Below, piece after piece: positions 34,160 to 41,419 of a stretch of DNA of 41,419 nucleotides (position 1 is the first letter of the stretch; every line of letters begins with the position of its first letter). A model generated the notes under the pieces. It was given only the letters and a program-made list of their open reading frames with translations. It was not told where the DNA came from and did not search any database. Source of the DNA: DTBU01 sp964568845. Lineage in GTDB: Archaea; Thermoproteota; CALKCG01; B24. The position numbers and the translations under genes were made by a program. Where the stretch lies: positions 1 through 41,419 of the forward strand of contig CAZMSC010000015.1 in assembly GCA_964568845.1 (NCBI GenBank). The letters are read 5' to 3'.

Positions 34160-34290
34160 TTCGTGTACAGAAGCTTAAGGCTAAGTGTTAATGAGCATAG
34201 GTTGTTGAAATGCGTCAAGCGTAGCTATGAAGATGATAAAGATTTGATTGTGTGTTTAAATTTAAACCCCCAAACCGTAAAGTAAAATTT
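34160..34290 (+). pseudogene. TnpB zinc-ribbon fragment
   Basis: A frame without a start reads HRLLKCVKRSYEDDKDLIVC then LNLN and stops near 34290, resembling the last zinc-ribbon Cys pair and the RuvC III Asp region of TnpB (LKCxKCGYEDDRDxIAxLNL). The second Cys of the pair is Arg. Just upstream, in another frame, SSCTE resembles the first zinc Cys pair. It is heavily decayed. The rest of 34070-34785 (including a 76-codon minus-strand frame) shows no gene I can support. Confidence 0.45.
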
Positions 34291-34785
34291 AATTAATGAA
34301 GCTTACCTTACCATAGCAGATTTTTCTCTCTTTCATTAACCATTAAGATAATTGGTTTAAGGGGCAAACATGGAATAATAGAGATAATTGTTAGGCAATA
34401 CCATGTTACTAGCTTCGCCATTTAAAAGTGGAAAAGCTAAAATCACCCTCTTTCTTAATGAACATATCTTATAAAGAAAAATTTTGTGATAGAAGCACTC
34501 TTATGAAATTGGTGATGTAATTTGCGATAATAGTCATTATACTCATATGGAAGTGTTAGAGAAATAATGTTCAGGGCATTAACACTAGAAATAGACGGTG
34601 CTTTTATGTTAAAAACTTCAAGTACAATTGCCCTACACAGTTGAGAACAATACCCTTTGAATCCCTCATAAGCTATATATCTCATTAAACAATACCTTGG
34701 CTGTCAAGTTTAGATTTTTCATTAGATAATGCTGAGCTTTCTTAACGATTCCAAGGTTTTCTGGTAATTAACGTGAAGAATTTTC

Positions 34786-35205
34786 CTATTGGTCGTTAGA
34801 GCCTTCGTAGGTTTCTATTTTCCATTTCTTAACTTCATTTAGATTAATTGGAGGAACAAATATTGCAATAAAAATCCAATCATCATCTCTATAGTTACAT
34901 GGTTGATGCATGGTGTTTGGTGGGATATAAAGTACGCTCATAGGTTTAACTTCATATTCCACTTCATCAAATTTAACTGTTCCCACGCCTCTAAGCGTAA
35001 AGTAGATTTCAGCTGACTCTTCATGCTTATGCCATGGTCCCTCCTGATGTTGTTCATACCTAAATATTAATAGGTTGAGCGGTATTTTTCTTTCGGATGC
35101 ATCAAGAATTATTTTGACGTATCTCCCAGATAAGGGAGGTGGAGATCTTCGCTCCACAATTCTACTTACATCCACTAGAAATGGCTTCAATCCATTCTCC
35201 CCCAT
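34786..35205 (-). CDS. Cupin-domain protein
   Basis: 139-residue beta-barrel protein with the cupin metal site: G56-x-x-H59-x-H61, E66 in GPWHKHEESAEIYF, and H100 in PPNTMHQPCN, plus the Gly-rich LRGVGTVKF turn. Small cupins bind a metal and act as isomerases, dioxygenases or sugar-binding proteins. The role cannot be told. ATG 35205 follows a minus-strand TATA-like cttttataaacg (35240-35251). No clear operon partner: it stands alone among decayed elements. The intervals 34686-34785 and 35206-35458 hold no other intact gene. Confidence 0.82.
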   Translation of the reverse strand: MGENGLKPFLVDVSRIVERRSPPPLSGRYVKIILDASERKIPLNLLIFRYEQHQEGPWHKHEESAEIYFTLRGVGTVKFDEVEYEVKPMSVLYIPPNTMHQPCNYRDDDWIFIAIFVPPINLNEVKKWKIETYEGSNDQ

Positions 35206-35458
35206 TTATGTCTCATATTCCAATAAACATGGACGCCGTTTATAAAAGTTATTAGTATTTTGAAGACTCCGATTTTTTTCCCCAATTAAGGAATGCCTAC
35301 CGCCATTAAAACTCTATCTTTCAAATCATTTTATTAAGATAAAGTTTTATCCAAACCCAAAGTTTAAATTAATTAAGAGAACTCAGGTAAGAGTTTCCGT
35401 TGCTTCAAAGTCGCCTATGAAGCTTTTAACACTGAGGTGGATAGTTATATAATGCTAA

Positions 35459-36130
35459 CTACTTGACGAGTATAATGGGTTCTGAGTTACGCAGTCTTTG
35501 GTAGACATGCGTAACTCTTGAGAATTCATCGAAGCCCTCATCAGTCTCCTCTCCTGTCAGGATGAACCCACTCCAAGCTCTCATAAGCTCTTTAAAGAGC
35601 TTCGGGTATGGAGAAAGTCTCTCTATTTGAAGGTATATGTTTATGGAAGCGTTGAGCTGCTTGTTTATCCTCAACAGGAGCATCTTTTCATAGAGTTCTT
35701 GAGATTGAGGAAAGTAGCCTTAGCTTTATAATTCATGAGTATCGTAATTGTCCTCCAATCGCTCTTAGAAATATTTCTGTTATGCTTTTTTGGGCTGTTA
35801 AACATCATGTTCTTCTTTAAGTCTTCAAACCTGTGAACATAGTCTTTGAACTCTCTCGCTATTGAGGTTGTAAGCCTGTAGATGAAGTCATTCACCCTGT
35901 TCTTCTCCCACTTGGAATATTTTGCCAGAACCTTTCTGAGGGATGGCTTCTTTGATGCTTTTTGTTTCAGCCTCTTCCTTTTTACTTCGTAAAATCTGTG
36001 TATGTGGAATAGCTTTGTTAAGTCTATTCTAATCCATTCTGTCTCTGGATTGAACCCGTCAAGGCTCTTCTAGTTACAGTCCCAATGCTATTTTACCTTT
36101 AACTTCCTCTTTCCTCTTGTCTTAAAAGCT
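35459..36130 (-). pseudogene. Decayed TnpB gene
   Basis: Read on the minus strand from ~36130, protein pieces match TnpB in order. KRKEEVKGKIALGL (the K-G-x-x-x-G-x-DLN strand) comes first. After a frameshift come KSLDGFNPETEWIRIDLTKL and KRKRLKQKASKKPSLRKV. The helix NRVNDFIYRLTTSIAREFKD follows, and then YVHRFEDL, the conserved Glu-Asp of RuvC II. SKSDWRTITILMNYKAK leads to a large deletion of the zinc ribbon. The tail INKQLNASINIYLQIERLSP ends near 35459. Later pieces such as LKQRKLLPEF extend the match to ~35385. Several frameshifts and stops make it non-functional. It ends about 20 bp before the atpA TATA box, so it may have separated atpA from the rest of the operon. Confidence 0.8.
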
Positions 36131-36148
36131 TAAGAATGTTACAGAGTT

Positions 36149-36157
36149 AAACCTATA
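36149..36157 (+). promoter_or_regulatory. Promoter of the atpA-B-D genes
   Basis: TATA-like cctatatac lies about 45 bp before ATG 36202 and a gggtggt Shine-Dalgarno at 36190-36196. Transcription probably starts near 36178. Confidence 0.5.
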
Positions 36158-36201
36158 TACCGTGGCATGCTAATAACATCTGCTGATTAGGGTGGTAGAA
36201 G

Positions 36202-37980
36202 ATGCTGATGAAGGGTGTCATATCTAGGATAGTTGGTCCTTTCGTGGTCGCTAAGAATGTTAAAGGATTGCACATGTATGAGCTCGTAAGAGTTGGAGAA
36301 GAGGGAATTATAGGTGAGATCATAGGGTTAACTGGTGATAGCGCATTTATACAGGTTTACGAGGAGACTGTAGGTTTGAGACCTGGTGAGAAGATCGAAG
36401 GAACTGGAAGACCGCTTTCAGTTGAGCTTGGGCCAGGTTTAATAAGGCATATATTCGACGGTATTCAGAGGCCTCTCCATATTCTTCAGGAAATGGCTGG
36501 CTTCCTCATAAAGAGGGGTTTAACTCCCAACGCCTTGGATAGGAGTAAAAAGTGGCTCTTCCACCCAATGGTTGAAGTAGGGTCTAAGGTCTCAGGCGGT
36601 AGCGTATTAGGCTTTGTAGATGAAACACCTGTGGTTAAACATAAAATACTTGTACCACCAGATGTAGGAGGTGTCCTGGGGTATATAGCTCCAGAAGGTG
36701 AATACACAGTCGTAGATACTATAGCTGAAGTGTTACGGGAAGATAAAAAGATCAGTTTAAGGCTTATGCACGATTGGCCTGTTAGAAGGCCTAGACCTTA
36801 TAAGTATAAAGCTCCTCCAGATACGCCTCTCGTAACTGGTCAGAGAGTTATAGATACATTCTTCCCACTAGCTAAGGGTGGGATCGCCGCCGTCCCAGGT
36901 GGGTTTGGAACTGGAAAGACTGTTCTACAACACACTCTCGCCAAGTATGCTGGTGCTGATATTGCGATATTCGTGGGCTGTGGTGAGAGAGGGAATGAGA
37001 TGGCTGGGCTTATCGACGAGATTCTCGAGCTTAAGATTCCCGGGACTGAATATCCGCTTTTAGACAGGACTGTTTTGATAGTCAATACGTCTAACATGCC
37101 TATCGCCGCTAGGGAGGCAAGTGTATATACAGGGATTACGATAGCCGAGTATTATAGGGATATGGGTTATAACGTGATCCTGATGGCTGACTCCACGTCT
37201 AGATGGGCTGAGGCTTTGAGGGAAATATGTGGTAGGCTTGAAGAGATGCCTGGTGAAGAGGGTTATCCGGCTTACTTAACTACGAGGCTTGCGGAGTTCT
37301 ATGCTAGAGCAGGTAGGGTTGTCACTCTCAGCGGGGAAGAGGGGTCTGTAGCCGTGGTTGGAGCGGTTTCACCTCCTGGGGCTGACTTCTCGGAGCCCGT
37401 AACTCAGAGTACTTTAAGACTTGCAAAAGTATTCTGGGCTCTAGACTTCGCCCTAGCTCATAGGAGACATTTCCCTGCTATAAACTGGCTTATGAGTTAC
37501 TCGATGTACCTCGACTCTATGAGAGATTGGTATGAGAAGTATGTGGCTTCGGACTGGGCTAGGGTTCGCGAAGAGGCTATGAACCTTCTTAGAGAGGAGG
37601 AAGAGCTTAGGGAGCTTGTAGCTCTCCTAGGTCCTGAGATTTTGACAGAGGCTCAGCGCTTAACGCTTGAAGTTGCTAGGATGGTTAGAGAATACTTCCT
37701 TAGGCAGAGCGCATTCCATCCAGTTGATGCTTACTGTCCCCCAGATAAGACCTATCATATGCTTAAGCTCATACTCAAGCTACGTGAGAAGATGAACGAC
37801 GCCGTTAAAAGGGGAATCCCCCTAGCTAAGCTTTTAGCTCTACCAGTTGTAGAGGAGGTTGCTAGGATGAAGATTCTTAGTTATGATGAGTTTAAGAAGT
37901 CTGTTGATAGAATAGAACATGATGTAGACGAACAGATAGAGATGCTTATTGAGAAGGTAATAAGAGGTGAAGAGGCTTGA
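36202..37980 (+). CDS. atpA: A-type ATP synthase catalytic subunit A
   Basis: Catalytic subunit (592 aa, normal length, no intein). Domains in order: beta-barrel (MKGVISRIVGPFVVAKN), the A-specific insertion (~residues 115-190), the nucleotide domain with P-loop GGFGTGKT (233-240), VGCGERGNEMA with the catalytic Glu, ADSTSRWAEALREICGRLEEMPGEEGYPAYL, and a C-terminal helical domain. Most A-type P-loops read G-P-F-G-S-G-K-T; here Pro is Gly and Ser is Thr. Start ATG 36202 has a Shine-Dalgarno at 36190-36196; ATG 36208 is also possible. The 3' end overlaps atpB by four bases (ttga). Confidence 0.97.
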   Translation: MLMKGVISRIVGPFVVAKNVKGLHMYELVRVGEEGIIGEIIGLTGDSAFIQVYEETVGLRPGEKIEGTGRPLSVELGPGLIRHIFDGIQRPLHILQEMAGFLIKRGLTPNALDRSKKWLFHPMVEVGSKVSGGSVLGFVDETPVVKHKILVPPDVGGVLGYIAPEGEYTVVDTIAEVLREDKKISLRLMHDWPVRRPRPYKYKAPPDTPLVTGQRVIDTFFPLAKGGIAAVPGGFGTGKTVLQHTLAKYAGADIAIFVGCGERGNEMAGLIDEILELKIPGTEYPLLDRTVLIVNTSNMPIAAREASVYTGITIAEYYRDMGYNVILMADSTSRWAEALREICGRLEEMPGEEGYPAYLTTRLAEFYARAGRVVTLSGEEGSVAVVGAVSPPGADFSEPVTQSTLRLAKVFWALDFALAHRRHFPAINWLMSYSMYLDSMRDWYEKYVASDWARVREEAMNLLREEEELRELVALLGPEILTEAQRLTLEVARMVREYFLRQSAFHPVDAYCPPDKTYHMLKLILKLREKMNDAVKRGIPLAKLLALPVVEEVARMKILSYDEFKKSVDRIEHDVDEQIEMLIEKVIRGEEA

Positions 37981-39389
37981 AGGGACTGTACAAACCTGCA
38001 TATAGTGGTTTAAGCTTCTCAACGGTTAAGGAGATCAGGGGGCCGCTCTTATTCGTAGAGGCTAAGGATATGAGCTTTGGAGAGCTTGTAGAAGTCGTAG
38101 CTCATACTGGTGAAGAAAGGCTTGGGCAGGTCATCGAAATCTCTGAGAACATAGCCGTCATCCAGGTTTTCGAGGGTACGTCTGATCTAGACGTTGATAA
38201 GACGAGGGTGAGGTTTACGGGTGAACCCATTAAGTTAAGAGTCTCCATGGACCTTCTAGGTAGAATCTTCGACGGCAGGGGTAGGGTGATAGACGGTGGT
38301 CCAGAGCCAATTCACGTGGATGAATGGGACGTATACGGTGCGCCCATAAACCCGTATTCTAGGGCCCACCCGTCAGAATTTATACAGACTGGTATATCGG
38401 TCATAGATGGAATGAACCCCCTCGTCAGAGGTCAGAAGCTTCCGATATTCTCCGGCTCAGGTCTTCCCCACATGCTTCTAGTTTCGCAGATAGTTAGACA
38501 GGCTAAAGTGAGGGGTGAAGGTGAAGCTTTTATTGTAGTCTTCGGAGCTATGGGTATAACAGCCGATGAGGCTAGGTGGTTTAGGGAGGACTTCGAGAAG
38601 ATGGGGGTCATGGATAGAACAATAATGTTCATAAATCTAGCTGAAGACCCCGCCATTGAAAGGCTTTTAACGCCCAGGTTGGCCTTAACAGCCGCGGAAT
38701 ACTTCGCCTTCGAGCATCACATGCACGTACTCGTCATACTTAGCGATATGACTTACTATGCTGAAGCCTTAAGGGAAGTGTCAGCTGCTAGAGAGGAGGT
38801 TCCAGGTAGACGGGGATATCCGGGTTACATGTACACAGACTTAGCTTCAATCTACGAGAGGGCTGGTAGGGTTCGGGGAGGTAAGGGTTCTGTTACCCAG
38901 ATACCAGTTTTAACCATGCCTGAAGATGACATAACCCACCCAATACCAGACCTCACCGGATACATTACGGAGGGCCAGCTTATCATGGATAGAGATCTGC
39001 ATAGGAGAGGCATATATCCACCCATAAACCCACTCCCCTCACTTTCGAGGCTCATGGACGCTGGAATAGGTCCAGGCAAGACTAGGAAAGACCATAAGCA
39101 ACTTTCAGATCAGCTCTACTACTGTTACGCCGAAGGTGTAGCTATCAGGGAGGCTGCGATGATATCTGGCGAGGCTGGTTTAACTGAGAGGGATAAGCTA
39201 TACTACGAGTTTGCAGAGAATTTTGAGAGAAAGTTCATAAGCCAGGGCGTCTACGAGGATAGAGATATAGAAGAGACATTGAACATAGGATGGGAGCTTC
39301 TGGCATCGTTCCCGGAGGTTGAACTAGCTAGGATAGATCCTTCTCTGATAAGAGAGTTTCACCCTAAATATGTACGTGGAAAGGGTTAA
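37977..39389 (+). CDS. atpB: A-type ATP synthase subunit B
   Basis: Regulatory/non-catalytic hexamer subunit, 470 residues. N-terminal barrel (SFSTVKEIRGPLLFVEAKD), then FTGEPIKLRVSMDLLGRIFDGRG, SRAHPSEFIQTGISVIDGMN, VRGQKLPIFSGSGLPHMLLV (the degenerate P-loop of B subunits), and LSDMTYYAEALREVSAAREE. Start TTG 37977 overlaps the atpA stop. Length is typical. Confidence 0.97.
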   Translation: MKGLYKPAYSGLSFSTVKEIRGPLLFVEAKDMSFGELVEVVAHTGEERLGQVIEISENIAVIQVFEGTSDLDVDKTRVRFTGEPIKLRVSMDLLGRIFDGRGRVIDGGPEPIHVDEWDVYGAPINPYSRAHPSEFIQTGISVIDGMNPLVRGQKLPIFSGSGLPHMLLVSQIVRQAKVRGEGEAFIVVFGAMGITADEARWFREDFEKMGVMDRTIMFINLAEDPAIERLLTPRLALTAAEYFAFEHHMHVLVILSDMTYYAEALREVSAAREEVPGRRGYPGYMYTDLASIYERAGRVRGGKGSVTQIPVLTMPEDDITHPIPDLTGYITEGQLIMDRDLHRRGIYPPINPLPSLSRLMDAGIGPGKTRKDHKQLSDQLYYCYAEGVAIREAAMISGEAGLTERDKLYYEFAENFERKFISQGVYEDRDIEETLNIGWELLASFPEVELARIDPSLIREFHPKYVRGKG

Positions 39390-39392
39390 GGG

Positions 39393-40061
39393 TTGGCCGC
39401 GGTCGAGCTTGCAGCAGTTCCCATAACTAGAGAAGGTTTACTGAAGCTCCGTAAGAGGAGAACCCTAGCCTTAACCATAGTAGACCTGCTTCAGAGAGAC
39501 TTAGACGTTTTGGTAAAGAGGTTCTTCAGCCTAGTGGATGAGGTTGAGAAAACTAGGAATGAGCTTTACGACTATTTGTCTGAATCTTATAGGGCTCTAT
39601 CGAAGGCTAAAATTGCCCTCGGCTCTATAAAGTTTAGGGAACTTGGCTTCAGCAGGGTTCCAACAGTGTTTAATTTTAAGATTAGGGAAGAGAGGTTGCT
39701 CGGCGTGAGGCTTATAAACGTTGCCATACCAGTTTTTAAACTCGTCGAATCAGGCAACTTAAATTCATACAATGTACTTGACACATCCGTCGCGCTAGAC
39801 GACGCCGTTCTTAAAGTTAGAGGCGTAGTAGAGCTTATAGTCAAACTTGCAGAAGTTGAGGCATCAATTGATAACGTGGCTAGAGCTATGCAAATCACTA
39901 GGAAGAGGATTAATATAATTCAATACCGATTTATACCAGAGATAGATAAAATGATTAAACGTATAGAGTTCATACTAGAGGAGAGAGCTAGAGAAGATGC
40001 TGTGAGAATGAGGATTCTTCAAAAAAAGAGAAAGGCTAAAGCTGAGGCTAAAGCTTTATAA
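39393..40061 (+). CDS. atpD: A-type ATP synthase subunit D
   Basis: Central rotor stalk, 222 residues, largely two long helices. The family opening is PITREGLLKLRKRRTLALTI, followed by the long coiled coil with RDLDVLVKRFFSLVDEVEKT, and the C-terminal IQITRKRINIIQYRFIPEI-like end (here MQITRKRINIIQYRFIPEI). TTG 39393 follows aagggttaagg. Downstream, instead of the usual operon continuation, lies a TnpB element end starting three bases after the stop. Confidence 0.95.
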   Translation: MAAVELAAVPITREGLLKLRKRRTLALTIVDLLQRDLDVLVKRFFSLVDEVEKTRNELYDYLSESYRALSKAKIALGSIKFRELGFSRVPTVFNFKIREERLLGVRLINVAIPVFKLVESGNLNSYNVLDTSVALDDAVLKVRGVVELIVKLAEVEASIDNVARAMQITRKRINIIQYRFIPEIDKMIKRIEFILEERAREDAVRMRILQKKRKAKAEAKAL

Positions 40062-40063
40062 CC

Positions 40064-40445
40064 TCACACGCCTCCACGGCTTAAGCTTGTGGGATTATCG
40101 ATTTCTCAGCCTCTATGACTTCATCATACCGAGTTCTGGGCTTTATCAAACTAGCCCTGCCATAGACGTATAACCCATCGTAGTCCGCATTATATGAGTA
40201 GCCACATTTTAGGCGTCGTTTGTTATCCGCTTTTCTTTACGTTCAATCTTCTTGATGGTTTTGTAGGTTTTATTTAAAACTAGAGACCTTCTGAGGTGGA
40301 AGTGGTGCCCTTAACTTTTCCAAGTTCTTTGCCGTCTTGTGTATTTATTGGAACATTTATTCCGCCTTTAGCCCCGTAGATGGGTATCTTAAGCCAATAT
40401 GGTATCAGCTTAGTATCGGCTCTAAAAACTTTTAAACTACATATT
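40064..40445 (-). pseudogene. Decayed TnpB gene with right-end hairpin
   Basis: Minus-strand fragments in several frames match TnpB. An N-terminal piece reads ADTKLIPYWLKIPIYGAKGG and INVPINTQDGKELGKVKG. After stops come KTYKTIKKIERKEKRITNDA (helix before RuvC II), then KCGYSYNADYDGLYVYGRAS (zinc ribbon and the RuvC III Asp) and EVIEAEKSIIPQA, TAA. Most of the middle is deleted. Past the TAA the sequence continues cccacaagcttaagccgtgg then aggcgtgtgag, a degraded TnpB right end (cccac...gccgtggg, then aggatgtca). The element fills the gap between atpD and atpH, and no other gene is seen in 40062-40468. Confidence 0.7.
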
Positions 40446-40464
40446 CCTTTGCTTTATAAGGTGA
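40429..40464 (+). promoter_or_regulatory. Promoter and Shine-Dalgarno of atpH
   Basis: TATA-like cttttaaac (40429-40437) is followed by ggtga at 40460-40464, five bases before ATG 40469. Since the tnpB fossil separates atpD from atpH, atpH-atpE are probably a separate transcription unit. Confidence 0.5.
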
Positions 40465-40468
40465 CTTA

Positions 40469-40849
40469 ATGGAGGATCATGCCGCTGCTGGAGACAACGG
40501 TGAGGATATTGAACATTTAATAGAGGAGGTTTGTGAAAAAGCCCGTGCAGAGAACCCTATAGTGGCTATTAGGGAGGCTGAGGAGAAGGCAAGGAGGCTT
40601 ATAGAGGAGGCTAAGAGTAAGGCTCATGAAATTGAGGTGAACGCTTCTCTGGAGGCTGAGAAAGAGAGGAGAAGTCTTGTAGAAAAGCTTGTTGCGGAGG
40701 CTGAGGAAGAGTCACGGCGAATCTTGGAGTCTGCTCGTAAGGAGACGGCTTGGGAGGTTGGGAAGGAGGTTGAAGAATTAAGGGCGGGTGTTGAGTCTAA
40801 GCTCAGGAGGGCTGTAGAAGTCGTTTTGAGGTATATACTGCCTGAATGA
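40469..40849 (+). CDS. atpH: A-type ATP synthase peripheral stalk subunit H
   Basis: 126 residues, almost wholly one Ala/Glu/Lys/Arg-rich coiled coil with 11-residue periodicity (AIREAEEKARRLIEEAKSKA, LVAEAEEESRRILESARKET), the pattern of the right-handed coiled coil of the A-ATPase peripheral stalk. It pairs with subunit E, whose gene starts 13 bases after. The acidic N-terminal extension (MEDHAAAGDNGEDIEHL) is longer than usual. Confidence 0.85.
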   Translation: MEDHAAAGDNGEDIEHLIEEVCEKARAENPIVAIREAEEKARRLIEEAKSKAHEIEVNASLEAEKERRSLVEKLVAEAEEESRRILESARKETAWEVGKEVEELRAGVESKLRRAVEVVLRYILPE

Positions 40850-40862
40850 GGGGGTGAGACTT

Positions 40863-41419
40863 ATGAAGGCTGTAGTAGGCGAAGCTATTATTAGGAAAAT
40901 AATAGAGCATGGTAAGGCTGAAGCTGAGAAGATAATTAAGGATGCTGAGGTGAGGGCAAAGCAAATCTTGGAGAGCGCTAGAGCTGAGGCTTATAGGGAG
41001 GCGGCTGAAAGGGTTAATTCTATAAAGAGTGATGCTGAGGTAAGGGCTGCCATGATAAGACATACAGCTGCTACGAAGGCTAAAATTATGCATAGGCTTA
41101 AAATGCTCGAGGAGAAGAATAGGATGATTGAAGATGTATTTAAGGTTGCTTGGGAGGAACTTGCCAAGTTTACTAGAACTGACAGGTATCTCGAAGTTTT
41201 AAAAAACCTGATACTTGAAGCTGCCTTATCCATAGGTGGAGGACGGTTAAGAATAGTAATACCTCAACATCATGGGGCTGTGATAGAGAAGATTAACCTT
41301 CAAGACCTTGCAAAAATCGTAGAGGAGAGGACTGGAAATAAGACGGATTTCGAGGTAACTATTGAGCCTCTGAACGTTTCAGGCGGCGTCATCGTTGAGA
41401 CTTTAGATGGGAGAATAAT
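40863..41419 (+). CDS. atpE: A-type ATP synthase subunit E (cut by window end)
   Basis: The frame is open from ATG 40863 past the right edge, 185 codons visible. The N-terminal half is a long coiled coil (KIIEHGKAEAEKIIKDAEVR, ILESARAEAYREAAERV). The globular C-terminal domain follows (RYLEVLKNLILEAALSIGGG, RLRIVIPQHHGAVIE), and its late motif GGVIVETLDGRI is typical of subunit E. About 10-20 residues should be missing. A ggggtga Shine-Dalgarno lies just upstream. Co-transcribed with atpH. Confidence 0.92.
   Translation, partial: MKAVVGEAIIRKIIEHGKAEAEKIIKDAEVRAKQILESARAEAYREAAERVNSIKSDAEVRAAMIRHTAATKAKIMHRLKMLEEKNRMIEDVFKVAWEELAKFTRTDRYLEVLKNLILEAALSIGGGRLRIVIPQHHGAVIEKINLQDLAKIVEERTGNKTDFEVTIEPLNVSGGVIVETLDGRI

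Noticed and set aside
34455..34685. 76-codon minus-strand frame as a gene
   Set aside because: The region is very AT-rich, the protein has no recognisable motif, and no promoter or Shine-Dalgarno is seen. Most likely chance or degraded DNA.
1..41419. CRISPR array, rRNA or tRNA genes
   Set aside because: No regularly spaced direct repeats, no conserved rRNA blocks and no tRNA-like T-arm with matching acceptor stem were noticed by eye. A tRNAscan run would settle it.

Overview
This is an archaeal chromosome segment. The evidence is a family-B replicative polymerase, diphthamide and wyosine synthesis (dphB, taw1), a CTP-type riboflavin kinase with an archaeal FAD synthase, an A-type ATP synthase, an Fpo/Nuo-like membrane complex next to an F420-oxidoreductase subunit, and TATA boxes about 25-30 bp before near-leaderless starts. 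GC looks moderate, in the mid-40s % by eye. The gene mix (translin, Lhr helicase, 888-aa PolB resembling crenarchaeal Dpo1, F420-linked complex I) suggests a Thermoproteota (TACK) lineage, possibly Bathyarchaeia-like. That placement is inference.

Layout. 0.1-3.4 kb: a ChrB/Cas2-like-fold protein and an unknown protein diverge from a perfect 13-bp-arm inverted repeat, followed by a prenyltransferase-barrel-like protein and a DUF4438 protein. 3.4-7.5 kb: DNA polymerase B, divergent from a NusB/NOL1-type RNA m5C methyltransferase. 7.6-9.8 kb: three consecutive genes that are all frameshifted (unknown remnant, GNAT acetyltransferase, nucleoside phosphorylase). 10-17 kb: two Gfo/Idh/MocA oxidoreductases around taw1, translin, and the tightly coupled operon dphB(-DUF357 fusion)-ribL-ribK-endonuclease V. 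17.3-22 kb: an exported alpha/beta hydrolase with a membrane tail, then tldD-pmbA. 22-24.4 kb: a duplicated MgtE-type transporter facing two PhoU/TrkA-C regulators. 24.5-25.7 kb: a vapBC toxin-antitoxin pair with a palindromic operator but no start codon on the antitoxin, then a tnpB fossil. 25.7-28.5 kb: Lhr-type helicase. 28.6-33.6 kb: an FpoF-like subunit divergent from the membrane arm A-H-J1-J2-K-M/N. 33.7-41.4 kb: A-type ATP synthase genes in an unusual arrangement (F inverted; A-B-D, then H-E) with tnpB fossils between and beside them.

How it fits together. The energy genes form one neighbourhood: F420H2 oxidation (FpoF) feeding a proton-pumping membrane arm, and an ATP synthase using the gradient. 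The catalytic B/C/D/I subunits of the complex are not in the window, nor are ATPase subunits I, K and C. The dphB-ribL-ribK-nfi operon makes FMN and FAD from riboflavin and modifies EF2, but its endonuclease V has Gly in place of a catalytic Asp. At least four decayed tnpB pieces, two ending in recognisable right-end hairpins, lie next to gene ends. They show repeated past insertion of IS200/IS605/IS607-type elements, none of which survives intact here.

I saw no rRNA, tRNA or CRISPR array. The most promising unexplained items are the inverted-repeat divergent promoter with its uncharacterised genes, the D-to-G endonuclease V, the DphB-DUF357 fusion, and the tnpB graveyard in the ATP synthase locus.
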